Assembly (NCBI GenBank): GCA_017428945.1 | Contig: JAFRPW010000026.1 | Location: 39,631-103,630, forward strand | Direction of reading: 5' to 3' | Length of the DNA: 64,000 nt | Source: Bacteroidales bacterium | GTDB taxonomy: Bacteria > Bacteroidota > Bacteroidia > Bacteroidales > UBA932 | Part shown: piece after piece, positions 1 to 9,200 of the stretch | Position numbering within the stretch: the first letter of the stretch is position 1 | How the letters are laid out: each line of letters starts with the position of its first letter | Made by a program: the position numbers and the translations under genes | The notes under the pieces: generated by a model | The model's input: only the letters and a program-made list of their open reading frames with translations | The model's database searches: none | What the model was told of the DNA's origin: nothing

Positions 1-2512
1 CGTCGATGGTCTGGAAAGGATCGCTGTCGAGGATCTTGTTGCCAAGGTAGTCGCCCATGAAGGTGCCGATATCGTCACGGCTGAAGCCGAAGGTCATCTG
101 GGTGAGGTCGTTGGTACCGAAGCTGAAGAACTCTGCGGTGCGGGCCATGCGGTCTGCGGTGAGGGCTGCACGGGGGATTTCGATCATGGTACCGAACTGG
201 TAGTCGATGAGCTGGCCGGAGTTGGCCTCTACCTGTGCTTTGATGCGGTCGCAGATTGCCTTCTGGAAGTTGAGCTCACGTGCACTGATGGTGACGGGGA
301 TCATGATTTCCGGATGAGGGTGCAGGCCTTCCTTCTGCAGTTCTGCAGTAGCGGTGAAGATTGCACGGTACTGGGTTTCAGCAATGAGAGGGAAGGAGAC
401 GTGGAGACGTACGCCGCGGTGACCCATCATGGGGTTCACCTCGTGCAGGCTCTCGCCACGCTTCTCGACTTCCTTCACGGAAATTCCCAGATCCTTTGCA
501 AGTTCCTTCTTCTTCTCCTCTCCCTGAGGAACGAACTCATGGAGCGGCGGGTCAAGGAGACGGAACACAACGGGCTTGCCGTCCATAACCTTGAGGGTGC
601 TCTTTACAGCGGCCTTCATGAAGGGCTCCAGCTCTTCAAGGGCAGACTTGCGCTCCTCGTCGGTGTCGCAGAGGATCATCTTGCGGAGCTTGCTGAGAGG
701 GAGCTCGGAATTCCTGCCGTAGAACATGTGCTCTATACGGAACAGGCCGATTCCCTGTGCACCGAACTTGAGTGCGCGGGCGGCATCTTCCGGGGTATCT
801 GCATTGGTGCGGATACCAAGCCTGCGGTACTTGTCGCACATGGTCATGAACTTTGCGAACAGAGGGTTCTCGCTGGCGTCCATGGTCTCGATTGCGCCTT
901 CGTAAACAAGGCCCTTGGCACCGTTCAGGGACAGCCACTCGCCTTCCTTGAACTCCTTGTCGATGCCGGCGAACTTGACGCTCTTGGTCTTGAAGTTGAT
1001 CTTGAGGGCGTCGCAGCCTACGATGCAGCACTTGCCCCAGCCACGGGCCACGAGGGCGGCGTGGGAGGTCATGCCGCCGCGCTCTGTGAGAATACCCACG
1101 GAGGCGTGCATGCCGTCGATGTCTTCAGGGGAAGTCTCTTCACGGACCAGGATGCACTTCTTGCCGTTCTTGGCATATTCGATAGCGTCCTCGGAGGTGA
1201 AGACAATCTGGCCCACGGCGCCGCCCGGGGATGCGGGCAGACCCTGTGCAAGAACTGCAGCCTTCTTTTCCGAAGCGGGGTCAAGGATGGGGTGAAGGAC
1301 CTCGTCCAACTGGGCGGGGCTTACCCTCATGACGGCGGTCTTGTCGTCGATGAGGCCTTCCTCAACCATATCTACTGCCATCTGCAGGGCAGCGAGGCCG
1401 GTGCGCTTGCCGATACGGCACTGCAGCATCCAGAGCTTGCCTTCCTGGATGGTGAACTCGATGTCCTGCATGTCCTGGAAGTGGTCTTCGAGGCGCTTGC
1501 GGATATCGTCCAGTTCCTTATAAACCTCAGGCATGGCCTTCTCGAGGGATGCCAGGTTCTTGTTCTTCTCGCTCTTGGTGGCCTCGTTCAGGGGGTTGGG
1601 GGTGCGGATACCTGCAACCACGTCCTCGCCCTGGGCGTTGATGAGCCATTCACCATAGAACTTGTTGTCTCCGTTTGCAGGGTTGCGGGAGAATGCAACG
1701 CCGGTGGCGGAGGTTTCGCCCATGTTGCCGAACACCATTGACTGGACGTTCACGGCTGTGCCCCAATCGTCCGGAATGTGCTCGATCTGACGATAACGGA
1801 TGGCGCGCTTGCCGTTCCAGGACTTGAAGACGCCGCCGATGGAGCCCCAGAGCTGGGCCTTTGCATCGTCCGGGAATTCTACGCCGAGGACTTCCTTGAT
1901 GCGTACCTTGAAGGCCTCTGCGAGGTCCTTGAGCTCTTCTGCGGTGAGCTCGGTGTCGCTCTTGTAGCCCTTTGCGTCCTTGACGTCCTGCATCATGCGG
2001 TCAAGCTGCTGGCGGATGCCCTGGCCGTCTTCCGGCTCGATGCCCTCTGCCTTCTCCATGACAACGTCGGAGTACATCATGATGAGGCGGCGGTATGCAT
2101 CGTACACGAAACGGGGGTTGCCGGTCTTCTTGATGAGACCGGGGATAGTTGCAGAGCAAAGGCCGATATTGAGGATGGTGTCCATCATGCCCGGCATGGA
2201 GCTGCGTGCGCCGGAGCGGCAGGAGACGAGGAGCGGGTCTGCGGGATCGCCGAACTTCTTGCCCATGATCTTCTCCGTTGCCTCAAGGGCGGAAGCAACC
2301 TCTGCCCTGAGTTCAGGAGTGTAACCGCCACCAAGCTGATAATACTCTGTGCAGCACTCGGTGGTGATGGTGAAGCCTGCGGGAACAGGCATGCCCAGAA
2401 GATTCATTTCTGCCAGGTTGGCACCTTTGCCGCCCAGCAGTTCCCTCATCTTGCCGTCGCCTTCGGCGTGTTTTCCGCCAAAGCGATAGACTCTTTTCTT
2501 GATTTCTGCCAT
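1..2512 (-). CDS. ppdK: Pyruvate, phosphate dikinase (C-terminus cut by window edge)
   Basis: PPDK interconverts pyruvate, ATP and phosphate with phosphoenolpyruvate, AMP and pyrophosphate; in anaerobic Bacteroidales it works in glycolysis or gluconeogenesis in the cytoplasm. Reading leftward from the ATG at 2512, the protein begins MAEIKKRVYRFGGKHAEGDG and continues with the nucleotide-binding segment LLGGKGANLAEM and the PVPAGFTITTECC stretch typical of PPDK N-termini. About 837 codons are present, so roughly the last 70 of a normal ~900-residue enzyme lie outside the window. The reading frame is open to base 1. A good promoter lies about 50 nt upstream (2563-2593). The long rightward open frames across this stretch are antisense shadows. 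Confidence 0.95.
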   Translation of the reverse strand, partial: MAEIKKRVYRFGGKHAEGDGKMRELLGGKGANLAEMNLLGMPVPAGFTITTECCTEYYQLGGGYTPELRAEVASALEATEKIMGKKFGDPADPLLVSCRSGARSSMPGMMDTILNIGLCSATIPGLIKKTGNPRFVYDAYRRLIMMYSDVVMEKAEGIEPEDGQGIRQQLDRMMQDVKDAKGYKSDTELTAEELKDLAEAFKVRIKEVLGVEFPDDAKAQLWGSIGGVFKSWNGKRAIRYRQIEHIPDDWGTAVNVQSMVFGNMGETSATGVAFSRNPANGDNKFYGEWLINAQGEDVVAGIRTPNPLNEATKSEKNKNLASLEKAMPEVYKELDDIRKRLEDHFQDMQDIEFTIQEGKLWMLQCRIGKRTGLAALQMAVDMVEEGLIDDKTAVMRVSPAQLDEVLHPILDPASEKKAAVLAQGLPASPGGAVGQIVFTSEDAIEYAKNGKKCILVREETSPEDIDGMHASVGILTERGGMTSHAALVARGWGKCCIVGCDALKINFKTKSVKFAGIDKEFKEGEWLSLNGAKGLVYEGAIETMDASENPLFAKFMTMCDKYRRLGIRTNADTPEDAARALKFGAQGIGLFRIEHMFYGRNSELPLSKLRKMILCDTDEERKSALEELEPFMKAAVKSTLKVMDGKPVVFRLLDPPLHEFVPQGEEKKKELAKDLGISVKEVEKRGESLHEVNPMMGHRGVRLHVSFPLIAETQYRAIFTATAELQKEGLHPHPEIMIPVTISARELNFQKAICDRIKAQVEANSGQLIDYQFGTMIEIPRAALTADRMARTAEFFSFGTNDLTQMTFGFSRDDIGTFMGDYLGNKILDSDPFQTID

Positions 2513-2562
2513 AAATAATGCTTGATTATTAATAATTTTAAATTGTTTCCGTCTAAAACGTG

Positions 2563-2593
2563 CAAATATAGCATTTTTCTATGAAAATGACAA
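2563..2593 (-). promoter_or_regulatory. ppdK promoter
   Basis: On the minus strand a TTG (2591-2593) is followed after 20 nt by TATATTTG (2563-2570). This matches the Bacteroidetes primary-sigma pattern TTTG-N19/20-TAnnTTTG. It would give a leader of about 45 nt before the ATG at 2512. Confidence 0.7.
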
Positions 2594-2623
2594 TAAAAAA
2601 AGATCCCCGATCAGGTCGGGGAT
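2594..2623 (-). terminator. Intrinsic terminator after the LytTR gene
   Basis: The minus strand reads ATCCCCGA-cctga-TCGGGGAT followed by CTTTTTTT, an 8-bp stem with a T-tract, starting 6 nt past the stop of the LytTR gene. The stem resembles dispersed GGGGAT-type palindromes seen in many genomes, so it may also be a repeat copy. Confidence 0.75.
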
Positions 2624-2629
2624 GACTGT

Positions 2630-3442
2630 TTACAGCAGGGCTGCAAGGCTGTCATAGTAGGTTTTGGAGACCGGAACGCCGGGGAGGCCTTCGCGGTCCA
2701 GCTGGGCCATGGCATAGCCGGAAGGGTCCTTCCGCACCAGCGAGACATGCTGCGGATTCACGAAGAAAGACCGGTGGCAGCGCACAAGGCCGTGCCTGGT
2801 GACCAGGTCTTCTATGGCAAGCATGGAGGAGCGCAGCTTGAAGTCCTTGATACGCAGATTGTCCTGATGGATTATGTGGACGTAGTTTTCCTTTGCCTCT
2901 ATATAATATACGGCGTCTGAAGACACTATGAGCTTGAGGCGCTTTTCCGAGTCATGGAAACGGACCAGCGACTTGTCGTCCACGGCGGGTGCCAGGGCGC
3001 GTCTGTGCATAACATACATCTGGACCGCCATCGTGAGGATGGTCATGGGATATATCAGGATTCCCGCCAGGTTCATAATGCACTGCGTGAGCACGTTCAG
3101 GTACGACTTTTCACCGGCCCAGCCTATGCCCAGCAGGATGGAGAACATGAACCCGGCAAACACAATCTCACACACGCACCAGAAGATATACAGCGGCCAG
3201 TTGAGGTCTATGACCCTCCGGAGGATGAACATGAGCATCCTGGAAAGAACAATCACGCCAAGCAGGATGACGGTGGTGATTATGAGATTGAAGGTATAGC
3301 GATCTTTTCCCAGAGAGAGGAATTCATCCATGCCGAAGGGTTCCGCCCACACCACAAAGAGGAAATAGAATACCGGAATCACTATGAAGAACATCGTGAT
3401 GACCGGCATTTTATAGAAAGTTCTTGATATTGTCGAGCTCAT
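2630..3442 (-). CDS. Membrane-anchored LytTR-family DNA-binding regulator
   Basis: This 270-residue protein has about four hydrophobic membrane segments in its first ~160 residues, starting with VITMFFIVIPVFYFLFVVW. A C-terminal LytTR DNA-binding domain follows (about residues 165-270), with VYYIEAKENYVHI and LVRCHRSFFVNP as its hallmark stretches. It lacks a receiver domain, so it is an atypical membrane LytTR regulator rather than a two-component response regulator; its signal and targets cannot be read from the sequence. The ATG at 3442 (MSSTISRTFYKMP) was chosen because a near-perfect -7 box ends only 7 nt upstream, which rules out the longer in-frame start at 3499. A still shorter start at the KMP methionine is possible. 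It is transcribed alone and has its own terminator. Confidence 0.85.
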   Translation of the reverse strand: MSSTISRTFYKMPVITMFFIVIPVFYFLFVVWAEPFGMDEFLSLGKDRYTFNLIITTVILLGVIVLSRMLMFILRRVIDLNWPLYIFWCVCEIVFAGFMFSILLGIGWAGEKSYLNVLTQCIMNLAGILIYPMTILTMAVQMYVMHRRALAPAVDDKSLVRFHDSEKRLKLIVSSDAVYYIEAKENYVHIIHQDNLRIKDFKLRSSMLAIEDLVTRHGLVRCHRSFFVNPQHVSLVRKDPSGYAMAQLDREGLPGVPVSKTYYDSLAALL

Positions 3443-3449
3443 TTGGAGG

Positions 3450-3481
3450 CAAAGATAGGAAATATTTGCCGCAAGGGCAAA
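3450..3481 (-). promoter_or_regulatory. Promoter of the LytTR regulator gene
   Basis: The minus strand has TTTG (3478-3481), 20 nt of spacer, then TATCTTTG (3450-3457). Only 7 nt separate the box from the ATG at 3442, so the message would be leaderless or nearly so. Confidence 0.7.
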
Positions 3482-3574
3482 AATTTTCCAAAGCAACAAG
3501 TGCGTGTAGAATAATTGTTTAGGTGTAATAAATTGAAATTAAAATATTTTAATTTGCTTCCAACCCCTATAAAA

Positions 3575-3606
3575 TTTGGAAGTTAAGATAAAAGATTATA
3601 ACTTTG
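3575..3606 (+). promoter_or_regulatory. Promoter of a candidate small RNA
   Basis: TTTG (3575-3578), exactly 20 nt, then TAACTTTG (3599-3606) match the Bacteroidetes consensus. There is no gene-length frame before the terminator at 3663-3702. Confidence 0.7.
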
Positions 3607-3609
3607 CCC

Positions 3610-3702
3610 ATGGATTACGAAGTACGCTTCGTGTCTATTTATTAAGTTCGTTTTATACACTAGGCAGGCACTCTTGGGGAGGAGTGCCTGCCGCTTTTTT
3701 TT
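3610..3702 (+). ncRNA. Candidate small RNA (~90 nt) with its own promoter and terminator
   Basis: The segment starts a few bases after a strong -7 box, contains a small hairpin (ACGAAG-tacg-CTTCGT, about 3617-3632) and ends in a long terminator hairpin with eight Ts. It also contains a tiny frame beginning at the ATG at 3610 (MDYEVRFVSIY, then TAA), so a leader peptide is a second possibility. The downstream gene has its own promoter overlapping the end of the terminator, which favours an independent transcript over an attenuator. I do not recognise the RNA family. The 5' end is inferred from the promoter. Confidence 0.5.
3663..3702 (+). terminator. Terminator of the candidate small RNA
   Basis: GGCAGGCACTC (3663-3673), an 8-nt loop, and GAGTGCCTGCC (3682-3692) form an 11-bp perfect stem, followed by GC and eight Ts. 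Confidence 0.85.
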
Positions 3703-3730
3703 GAATAAATATATTTTTTTACTAAATTTG
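3700..3730 (+). promoter_or_regulatory. Promoter of the PurL-related / PIN-PhoH pair
   Basis: TTTG (3700-3703), 19 nt, then TAAATTTG (3723-3730). The -33 element is built from the last bases of the preceding terminator. Only AAAC separates the -7 box from the ATG at 3735. Confidence 0.7.
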
Positions 3731-3734
3731 AAAC

Positions 3735-4853
3735 ATGGCAGAAAAGACTGACCTTCTTTACAGCGCGTACATCATAGACGGCGTACCGCAGGCGCTCTCC
3801 CCGGCCGACATGCTTGACGGCTGCACCGCAGAGCCCCCCATCCGCCCGGACGGGGACTTCGGCACCCTCGCGGACGAGCACCGTGACCCCGCGCCGGACC
3901 GCTTCCCCTTCAGCGAAAGCGACATCGCCAGGTACGCAGCCCTTCTGCCTGTTGCCAAACGCATCGTCCCAATTCCCTTTGCCGGGGCATATACCGCGGG
4001 AAAGGTTGCCCAGGCCCTCATCGACGCCATCTGGTGCAGCGGCCACTTCCGTCTGGGGGACCTCACCATCAAGGCCGACTGGCGCTGGAACAGCCGTGAG
4101 GTAAGCAGCGCCGCCGCCTTCTACAGCTCCGTGGAAGAGGCCTGCGCATACATCGACGCCCTTGGTCTCAGGCTTTCCCGGTACAACCTTACTTCCGGCA
4201 CCCCGGCCGTCTCCTTCAAGGCCGCCAACGTGGAGGGAGAACCCATGGACCAGGACGACGACCTCATCTTCGAAGACACCACCAGGACTGTGAACCCCCG
4301 CATATCCAGGCGCAGAAAGTGCCCCGGAGAGCTCCAGGCATCGGCACAGGACTGGCTCATATACATACCTTTCGACACCTGCGAATACCGCCTGGGAGGG
4401 TCCTCCCTTGCACAGGCCGTGGGTGCCAGCCCCTCCGTTCCGGCCGACGTCGCAGATGCCGACTACTTTACCGACTGCTACGAGGTGGTCCGGGAACTTG
4501 TGGAAGACGGCATCGTCAAGGCAGGGGCAACCGTGGGAGAGGGCGGCCTCATGACCGCCCTGCGCAATATGTCCCGCCAGGGAACCGGCGCCGATGTCTG
4601 CATCCGCGACATCTGCAAGGCCGCCGGGAACGAGCTCCCAGTCCGCGTCCTGTTCGCCGAGGTCCCGGGCGTCGTGATCCAGATTGCCGATATCGACTAC
4701 GACTACGTAGACGCGGAACTGCTGCTTCAGGACGTGGTGTTCTACCCCATCGGCCACCCCACGCCGGGAAAGCCGGACGTCGTCCTTTCAGAGAAAACAG
4801 ACATCCCCGATATACTTGAAACACTGTTAAATACCAAAGAGGGTGAGGACTAG
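3735..4853 (+). CDS. PurL/AIR-synthase-related protein of unknown function
   Basis: This 372-residue cytoplasmic protein resembles the AIR-synthase/PurM-PurL superfamily. The clearest segment is near residues 255-280, LVEDGIVKAGATVGEGGL, recalling the conserved glycine-rich EGGL region of the PurL C-terminal lobe. Another marked stretch is WLIYIPFDTCEYRLGGSS. It is far too short to be a full PurL (about 1,200 residues) and lacks a glutaminase domain, so a role in purine synthesis is not established. No signal peptide or membrane segment is seen. Its stop overlaps the GTG start of the PIN-PhoH gene by 11 nt, so the two are almost certainly translated together, hinting at a joint role in RNA or nucleotide metabolism. 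Start choice: first ATG, 4 nt after the -7 box. Confidence 0.75.
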   Translation: MAEKTDLLYSAYIIDGVPQALSPADMLDGCTAEPPIRPDGDFGTLADEHRDPAPDRFPFSESDIARYAALLPVAKRIVPIPFAGAYTAGKVAQALIDAIWCSGHFRLGDLTIKADWRWNSREVSSAAAFYSSVEEACAYIDALGLRLSRYNLTSGTPAVSFKAANVEGEPMDQDDDLIFEDTTRTVNPRISRRRKCPGELQASAQDWLIYIPFDTCEYRLGGSSLAQAVGASPSVPADVADADYFTDCYEVVRELVEDGIVKAGATVGEGGLMTALRNMSRQGTGADVCIRDICKAAGNELPVRVLFAEVPGVVIQIADIDYDYVDAELLLQDVVFYPIGHPTPGKPDVVLSEKTDIPDILETLLNTKEGED

Positions 4854-6201
4854 CAAAACTGCCAAAAAGAAGTCCGGGTCGAAGATTTTCGTCCTTGACA
4901 CCAACATCATCCTGCACGACCACAATGCCATCCGGCAGTTCCAGGACAACGACATTGTAATTCCCGTGGCCGTCATCGAAGAACTTGACAAGTTCAAGAA
5001 GGGAAACGACTCCCTTAGTTTCAACGCCCGCGCCTTCATGCGGGAAATCAGCACCATCATCGACGGGCACAAACTGGGTCCAAAGGGCATTTCCATCGGC
5101 CCCAGGATGGGTCGTATCAAGGTTGAGCCCAACCACCCCTTCGCGCCCGAGATGCAGGACTTTTTCAAGGACGACATCCAGGACCACCGCATCCTTGCAA
5201 CCGCCATGTGGGTCCGGGACAACAACCCGGACAGGTTCGTCGCCCTCGTGACCAAGGACCTCAACCTCCGCCTCAAGGCCAAGGCCGTTGACATGGAGGT
5301 GCAGGACTACCTCACGGACCGCGTGGACGACGAGGCCATGGACAACATGGTGCGCGAGGTCATCTGCATGGAAGCGGAGCCCGAGGCCATGCAGAGCCTT
5401 GCCTACGGCCCAACCTCCAGCATTCCCTGGAAGGAGATAGCCGTAAAGGAACCCGCTCCCAACCAGCTGTACAAGTTCACCTACGGAGGCGCCATCGTCC
5501 TTGGAAGGTACGATACCATCCGGAATGAGGTGGTGCTTGTGAAGAACCTGGAGGCCTGCGGGATACGTCCACGCAACGACGAGCAGCGCTTTGCCATGGA
5601 CGCCTGCCTGAACCCGCGCATCCCTCTCGTGTCCCTTACCGGCGGCGCAGGTACGGGAAAAACCCTCATAGCCCTTGCAGCAGCCATCGAACAGGCCCAG
5701 GACTACGACCAGATTATCCTCTCCAGGCCCACCGTGGTGCTGGGAGGCCAGGACATAGGCTTCCTTCCCGGAGACCAGAAATCCAAGATGAGCCCGTACG
5801 TGCAGCCCCTCATGGACAACCTTGACGTCATTCGCCACTGCTTCCGTCCCGGCAGCAAGCAGGCCCAGAGGATAGAAGCCATGCTCAAGGAGGAGAAGCT
5901 TGTGATATCGCCCCTCGCCTATATCCGCGGCCGTTCCCTGGGCAAGGTATACTTCATCGTCGATGAGGCCCAGAACCTTACCCCGCACGAGGTCAAGACC
6001 ATCATAACACGCGCCGGCGAAGGCACCAAGATGGTGTTCACCGGCGACATATTCCAGATTGACCAGCCCTACCTTGACGAGTGGTCCAACGGCCTCACCC
6101 ACCTGGGTGAAAAGATGGCCGGCCAGCCCCTCTTCGAGCACATCTTCCTCAAGAAAGGCGAGCGGAGCAATCTGTCAGAAATAGCAGCCAAGTTGCTGTA
6201 A
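4843..6201 (+). CDS. PIN-PhoH fusion ATPase / ribonuclease
   Basis: 452 residues. The N-terminal PIN nuclease domain (about 12-150) opens with KIFVLDTNIILHDHN, whose Asp and Asn are expected metal ligands; further acidic residues lie in DHRILATAMW and VTKDLNLR. The C-terminal PhoH ATPase (about 235-450) has Walker A GGAGTGKT near residue 267 and Walker B FIVDEAQN near 371-378. PIN-PhoH proteins of this class (PhoH2) are known as RNA-unwinding ribonucleases, some paired with antitoxin-like partners. The GTG start at 4843 lies inside the end of the upstream PurL-related frame, indicating translational coupling. The gene is followed immediately by a shared convergent terminator. Confidence 0.92.
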   Translation: MRTSKTAKKKSGSKIFVLDTNIILHDHNAIRQFQDNDIVIPVAVIEELDKFKKGNDSLSFNARAFMREISTIIDGHKLGPKGISIGPRMGRIKVEPNHPFAPEMQDFFKDDIQDHRILATAMWVRDNNPDRFVALVTKDLNLRLKAKAVDMEVQDYLTDRVDDEAMDNMVREVICMEAEPEAMQSLAYGPTSSIPWKEIAVKEPAPNQLYKFTYGGAIVLGRYDTIRNEVVLVKNLEACGIRPRNDEQRFAMDACLNPRIPLVSLTGGAGTGKTLIALAAAIEQAQDYDQIILSRPTVVLGGQDIGFLPGDQKSKMSPYVQPLMDNLDVIRHCFRPGSKQAQRIEAMLKEEKLVISPLAYIRGRSLGKVYFIVDEAQNLTPHEVKTIITRAGEGTKMVFTGDIFQIDQPYLDEWSNGLTHLGEKMAGQPLFEHIFLKKGERSNLSEIAAKLL

Positions 6202-6236
6202 ATCAAAATAGCGGTTAAAGAACCGCTATTTTGATT
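6201..6236. terminator. Bidirectional terminator between convergent genes
   Basis: A 16-bp perfect stem, AATCAAAATAGCGGTT / AACCGCTATTTTGATT with an AAAG loop, begins at the last base of the phoH stop codon. It overlaps the last codons of the leftward lipoprotein gene (stop at 6215). T-rich flanks occur on both strands, so it can serve both genes. Confidence 0.75.
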
Positions 6237-9200
6237 GTCATTGCAGTAATACGGACCTGCTTATCCACTGCCGTGAAAGTAAGGCTCTGGGCGTTTCCGC
6301 TCCAGACGCCGTCAGCAAATCCTTCAGGTGCACCAGATCCAAAACCGGTAGCCGGATTGGATGAAGTACAAGTCATCTCAACATCGGTGATGGCATAGCC
6401 CTGCGGAACAGAAAGCGTAAGGGTCTGACTCTTATATATACGCATCTCTGTAACAGCAGTAGTACCATAATTGGAACTGTTAGTAATCGTAAGGACGCCG
6501 TCTGCCAATGAAACAGGAGTGCCGCCGGCAGCCAAACTGGCAAGACCCTCTTGTCTGAGCCTAACCTCAATAGTCTGACCTCCTTCCGGAATCAGCTGAG
6601 CCGAGAAGAGGAGGTTTTCCAGGTCTATGGCAACCAGCCACGTGCCACTGCTTTCAAGCTGAATGTTTCCGCCGCTTTCGACAAGTCCGTATTCAGCCTG
6701 GGCTGCAGCCGTGAAGACTGTTCCAGGGTCGCCAAGGCCGTAGTTCTCTTCCCAGGCACCATTCCTGCGGAACTTGAACTGCTGACCTTCGACGTAGTCA
6801 AGGTAGGCATACTGGACAGCAGGATTATCATTGCTGGCAGTCAATGCAAAATCTGAATCCCACGCCGTTCCGTAAATATCACCTACTAAACTCCAGCCGC
6901 TGTAGTCTACGATTTCCGGGCCGGTCCAGCCATTGAGGCTGTACAGCCAGGCTTCCTTATTTGCGGACTCCGGTGTACCTTTATAATTGGTAATCTTACC
7001 GTAAATAGTCACATCATCACCAACGGCAATCTGGACATCTCCGTCCTTCCAGGGCGTGTTGTTGAAGTAGTACACACCGTAAATCTGGAACTGGGGAGCC
7101 TGTGTAGAGCCATCGTCAGAAATGAAGAAGGTTGCAGTACCGTAGTTGGCGCTGAACGTGTACTTTATGGAGCTAATGATTCCATGTACATAGACACCTG
7201 AGAGACCTGCACCATCCGGATATCCTGAAAGAATGGTATACGCTCCGGTAGCATTGAAAGGATTCTCAAAGCTTCCGTCGCCCTGGGCGGAATACTCAGG
7301 AACTTCAACCTCACCATAGTCTTCTACGCCGGTGACCACAATGTAAACCTTGTTGCCCCTTGTTCCGTTGTAGAAGCCACAGACATGGACCATATGGTTC
7401 ACGAGCTGGTCAAAGCCAAGGTCGTCAATGGGCCAGTAGGCGGCACCCACATTGCTTGCTCCCTCGACGTTGATAAGATACTCGGATCCATTGTATGATA
7501 CAACGCCTTCCATCTCAACAGGGATGGTAATGTCTGCGAACTGGTTGTCGATGTCTCTTGTAATATTGTTGTAATAGGGTGTATCCACACCCTGATTCTC
7601 TTCAACCACCTCATACTGAAGGTCGGTATTGCCAATTTCAGGGACTCCGTTGTAAGTGGTCTTGACACCTGTTACGTGAACAGCATCACCCACGTTGCAC
7701 TGAGGATATTCCGCAGTATAGACAAAGATTGAATACTTCCCGTCATACAGTACGAAACCACGGCCGGAGATAGCATATACCACAGATGTGAACTCTACCT
7801 GTGTCCCATCCTGAGAAACAACTATATCCTGAATCTGGTCAAGTTCCGTCTCAAAAGCGCCTTCCCAGGCAGCATAGGTTATCATGCTGTTCAGGTTGAT
7901 ATAAACGCTGTAATAGCCGGGCTGCTCAATCTTAATGTTACTGCCATCGCGAACCAGGCTGTAACCAATTCTTTCCTCCATATATACCTCGTAGCCCGCA
8001 CCATAGTTGACATCCCAGCTGCCATCCATGCGGAACTTGAACTCCTCTCCTTCGTGGTACGGCATCCAGCGACGAACCCATACCCCTTCAGCAATCTGCT
8101 CCATTTCAAGGTCAGTATCCCAATTCGTGCCCTCTACGGTTCCTATCAGGGACCAGACATGATTAAGGTCAAGGGCCTCAATAGTGGCATACTCCTTATT
8201 AACGTTAAGGGTAATCAGGACACGGCCGCCATTGGGATAATAAAGGTTATATCCTTCGGAAGCAAGCTCAACAGTTACGTTGCCGGAAAGAGCGGGAGTG
8301 CGGTATTCCCCGGCGCCTTCATATTCCACACCGCCAAGATTGCGGTTCCAACTCCAGTTGCAGATGAACTTGAATTCCGCATCACGAGGCAGCTGGTACT
8401 CCACCTGGTAAATGCCGTCATCAATCTTTTCCATAGGAATGGCGCGGCTAGCATCCCATTCGGTGAAATTAGCGCAAATTTGCCAGTCGCCATCGCCTAC
8501 GGCTTCCATCCAGATCCAGTCGCCGCTAAGCCAGTCGAAGATCTTGAATATGAATTCTGCCTTAAGTGAACCGTCCTCGCTCAGGGAGAGGGAGGCACGA
8601 TAGCGGCAGCCTTCCTGCAGATCTACGGCTTTTGAAACCGGGTATGTGGCGGAAGTTCCGTCTGTAAAAGTGATAATTAGTTCAGGGGTCACATTTCTTT
8701 CAGGAACCACTATGCAGGACCAGGCCTTGGTACCGTCGGCAAGGAGAATCTGACCTGTCTTGATGGGAACCTTTTCACCGACAATCTCATACTTATTCAT
8801 GTCGATGCTGTTGGACACTCCGCCAAGGCTTACTGAAGAAATTTCCTTTTCCAGTTCACCGTCGATAGTGATATCGACCCTGGTGAAGAAATGATGGAAC
8901 TCCAGATCCACAACCTCTCCGGGTTCAGCCTCGTTCTCTGCAAGCAGCATGTCTGAGGCGTGGTAGTTTTCCTGGGTGCTCTGGTCTGTCTTGACGGAGA
9001 ACACCAGGCCGGAATAATCTACCAAGGACATATCTGGCTTGTAAGGATAAATGGCTCCGAAATAGGCCTCCTCCGTAAGATCTTCCGGCCAGTAGATAGG
9101 AGTGTCGGACTTAAGGGTATTACCGTCAACGGTATACTTGACGTTGTCTACCACAAAAGGCTCGATGGCAAAGACGCTTATGGCGTCGCCATTCGCAAAT

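Noticed and set aside
314-1741. Long rightward open frame of 475 codons over the ppdK region
   Set aside because: It is antisense to well-conserved PPDK sequence; its translation has no recognisable domain and its codon pattern mirrors the GC-rich third positions of the real gene.
3660-6141. Leftward open frames of 365 and 530 codons opposite the PurL-related and PIN-PhoH genes
   Set aside because: Antisense shadows; the plus-strand genes have clear domains, a promoter and coupled starts.
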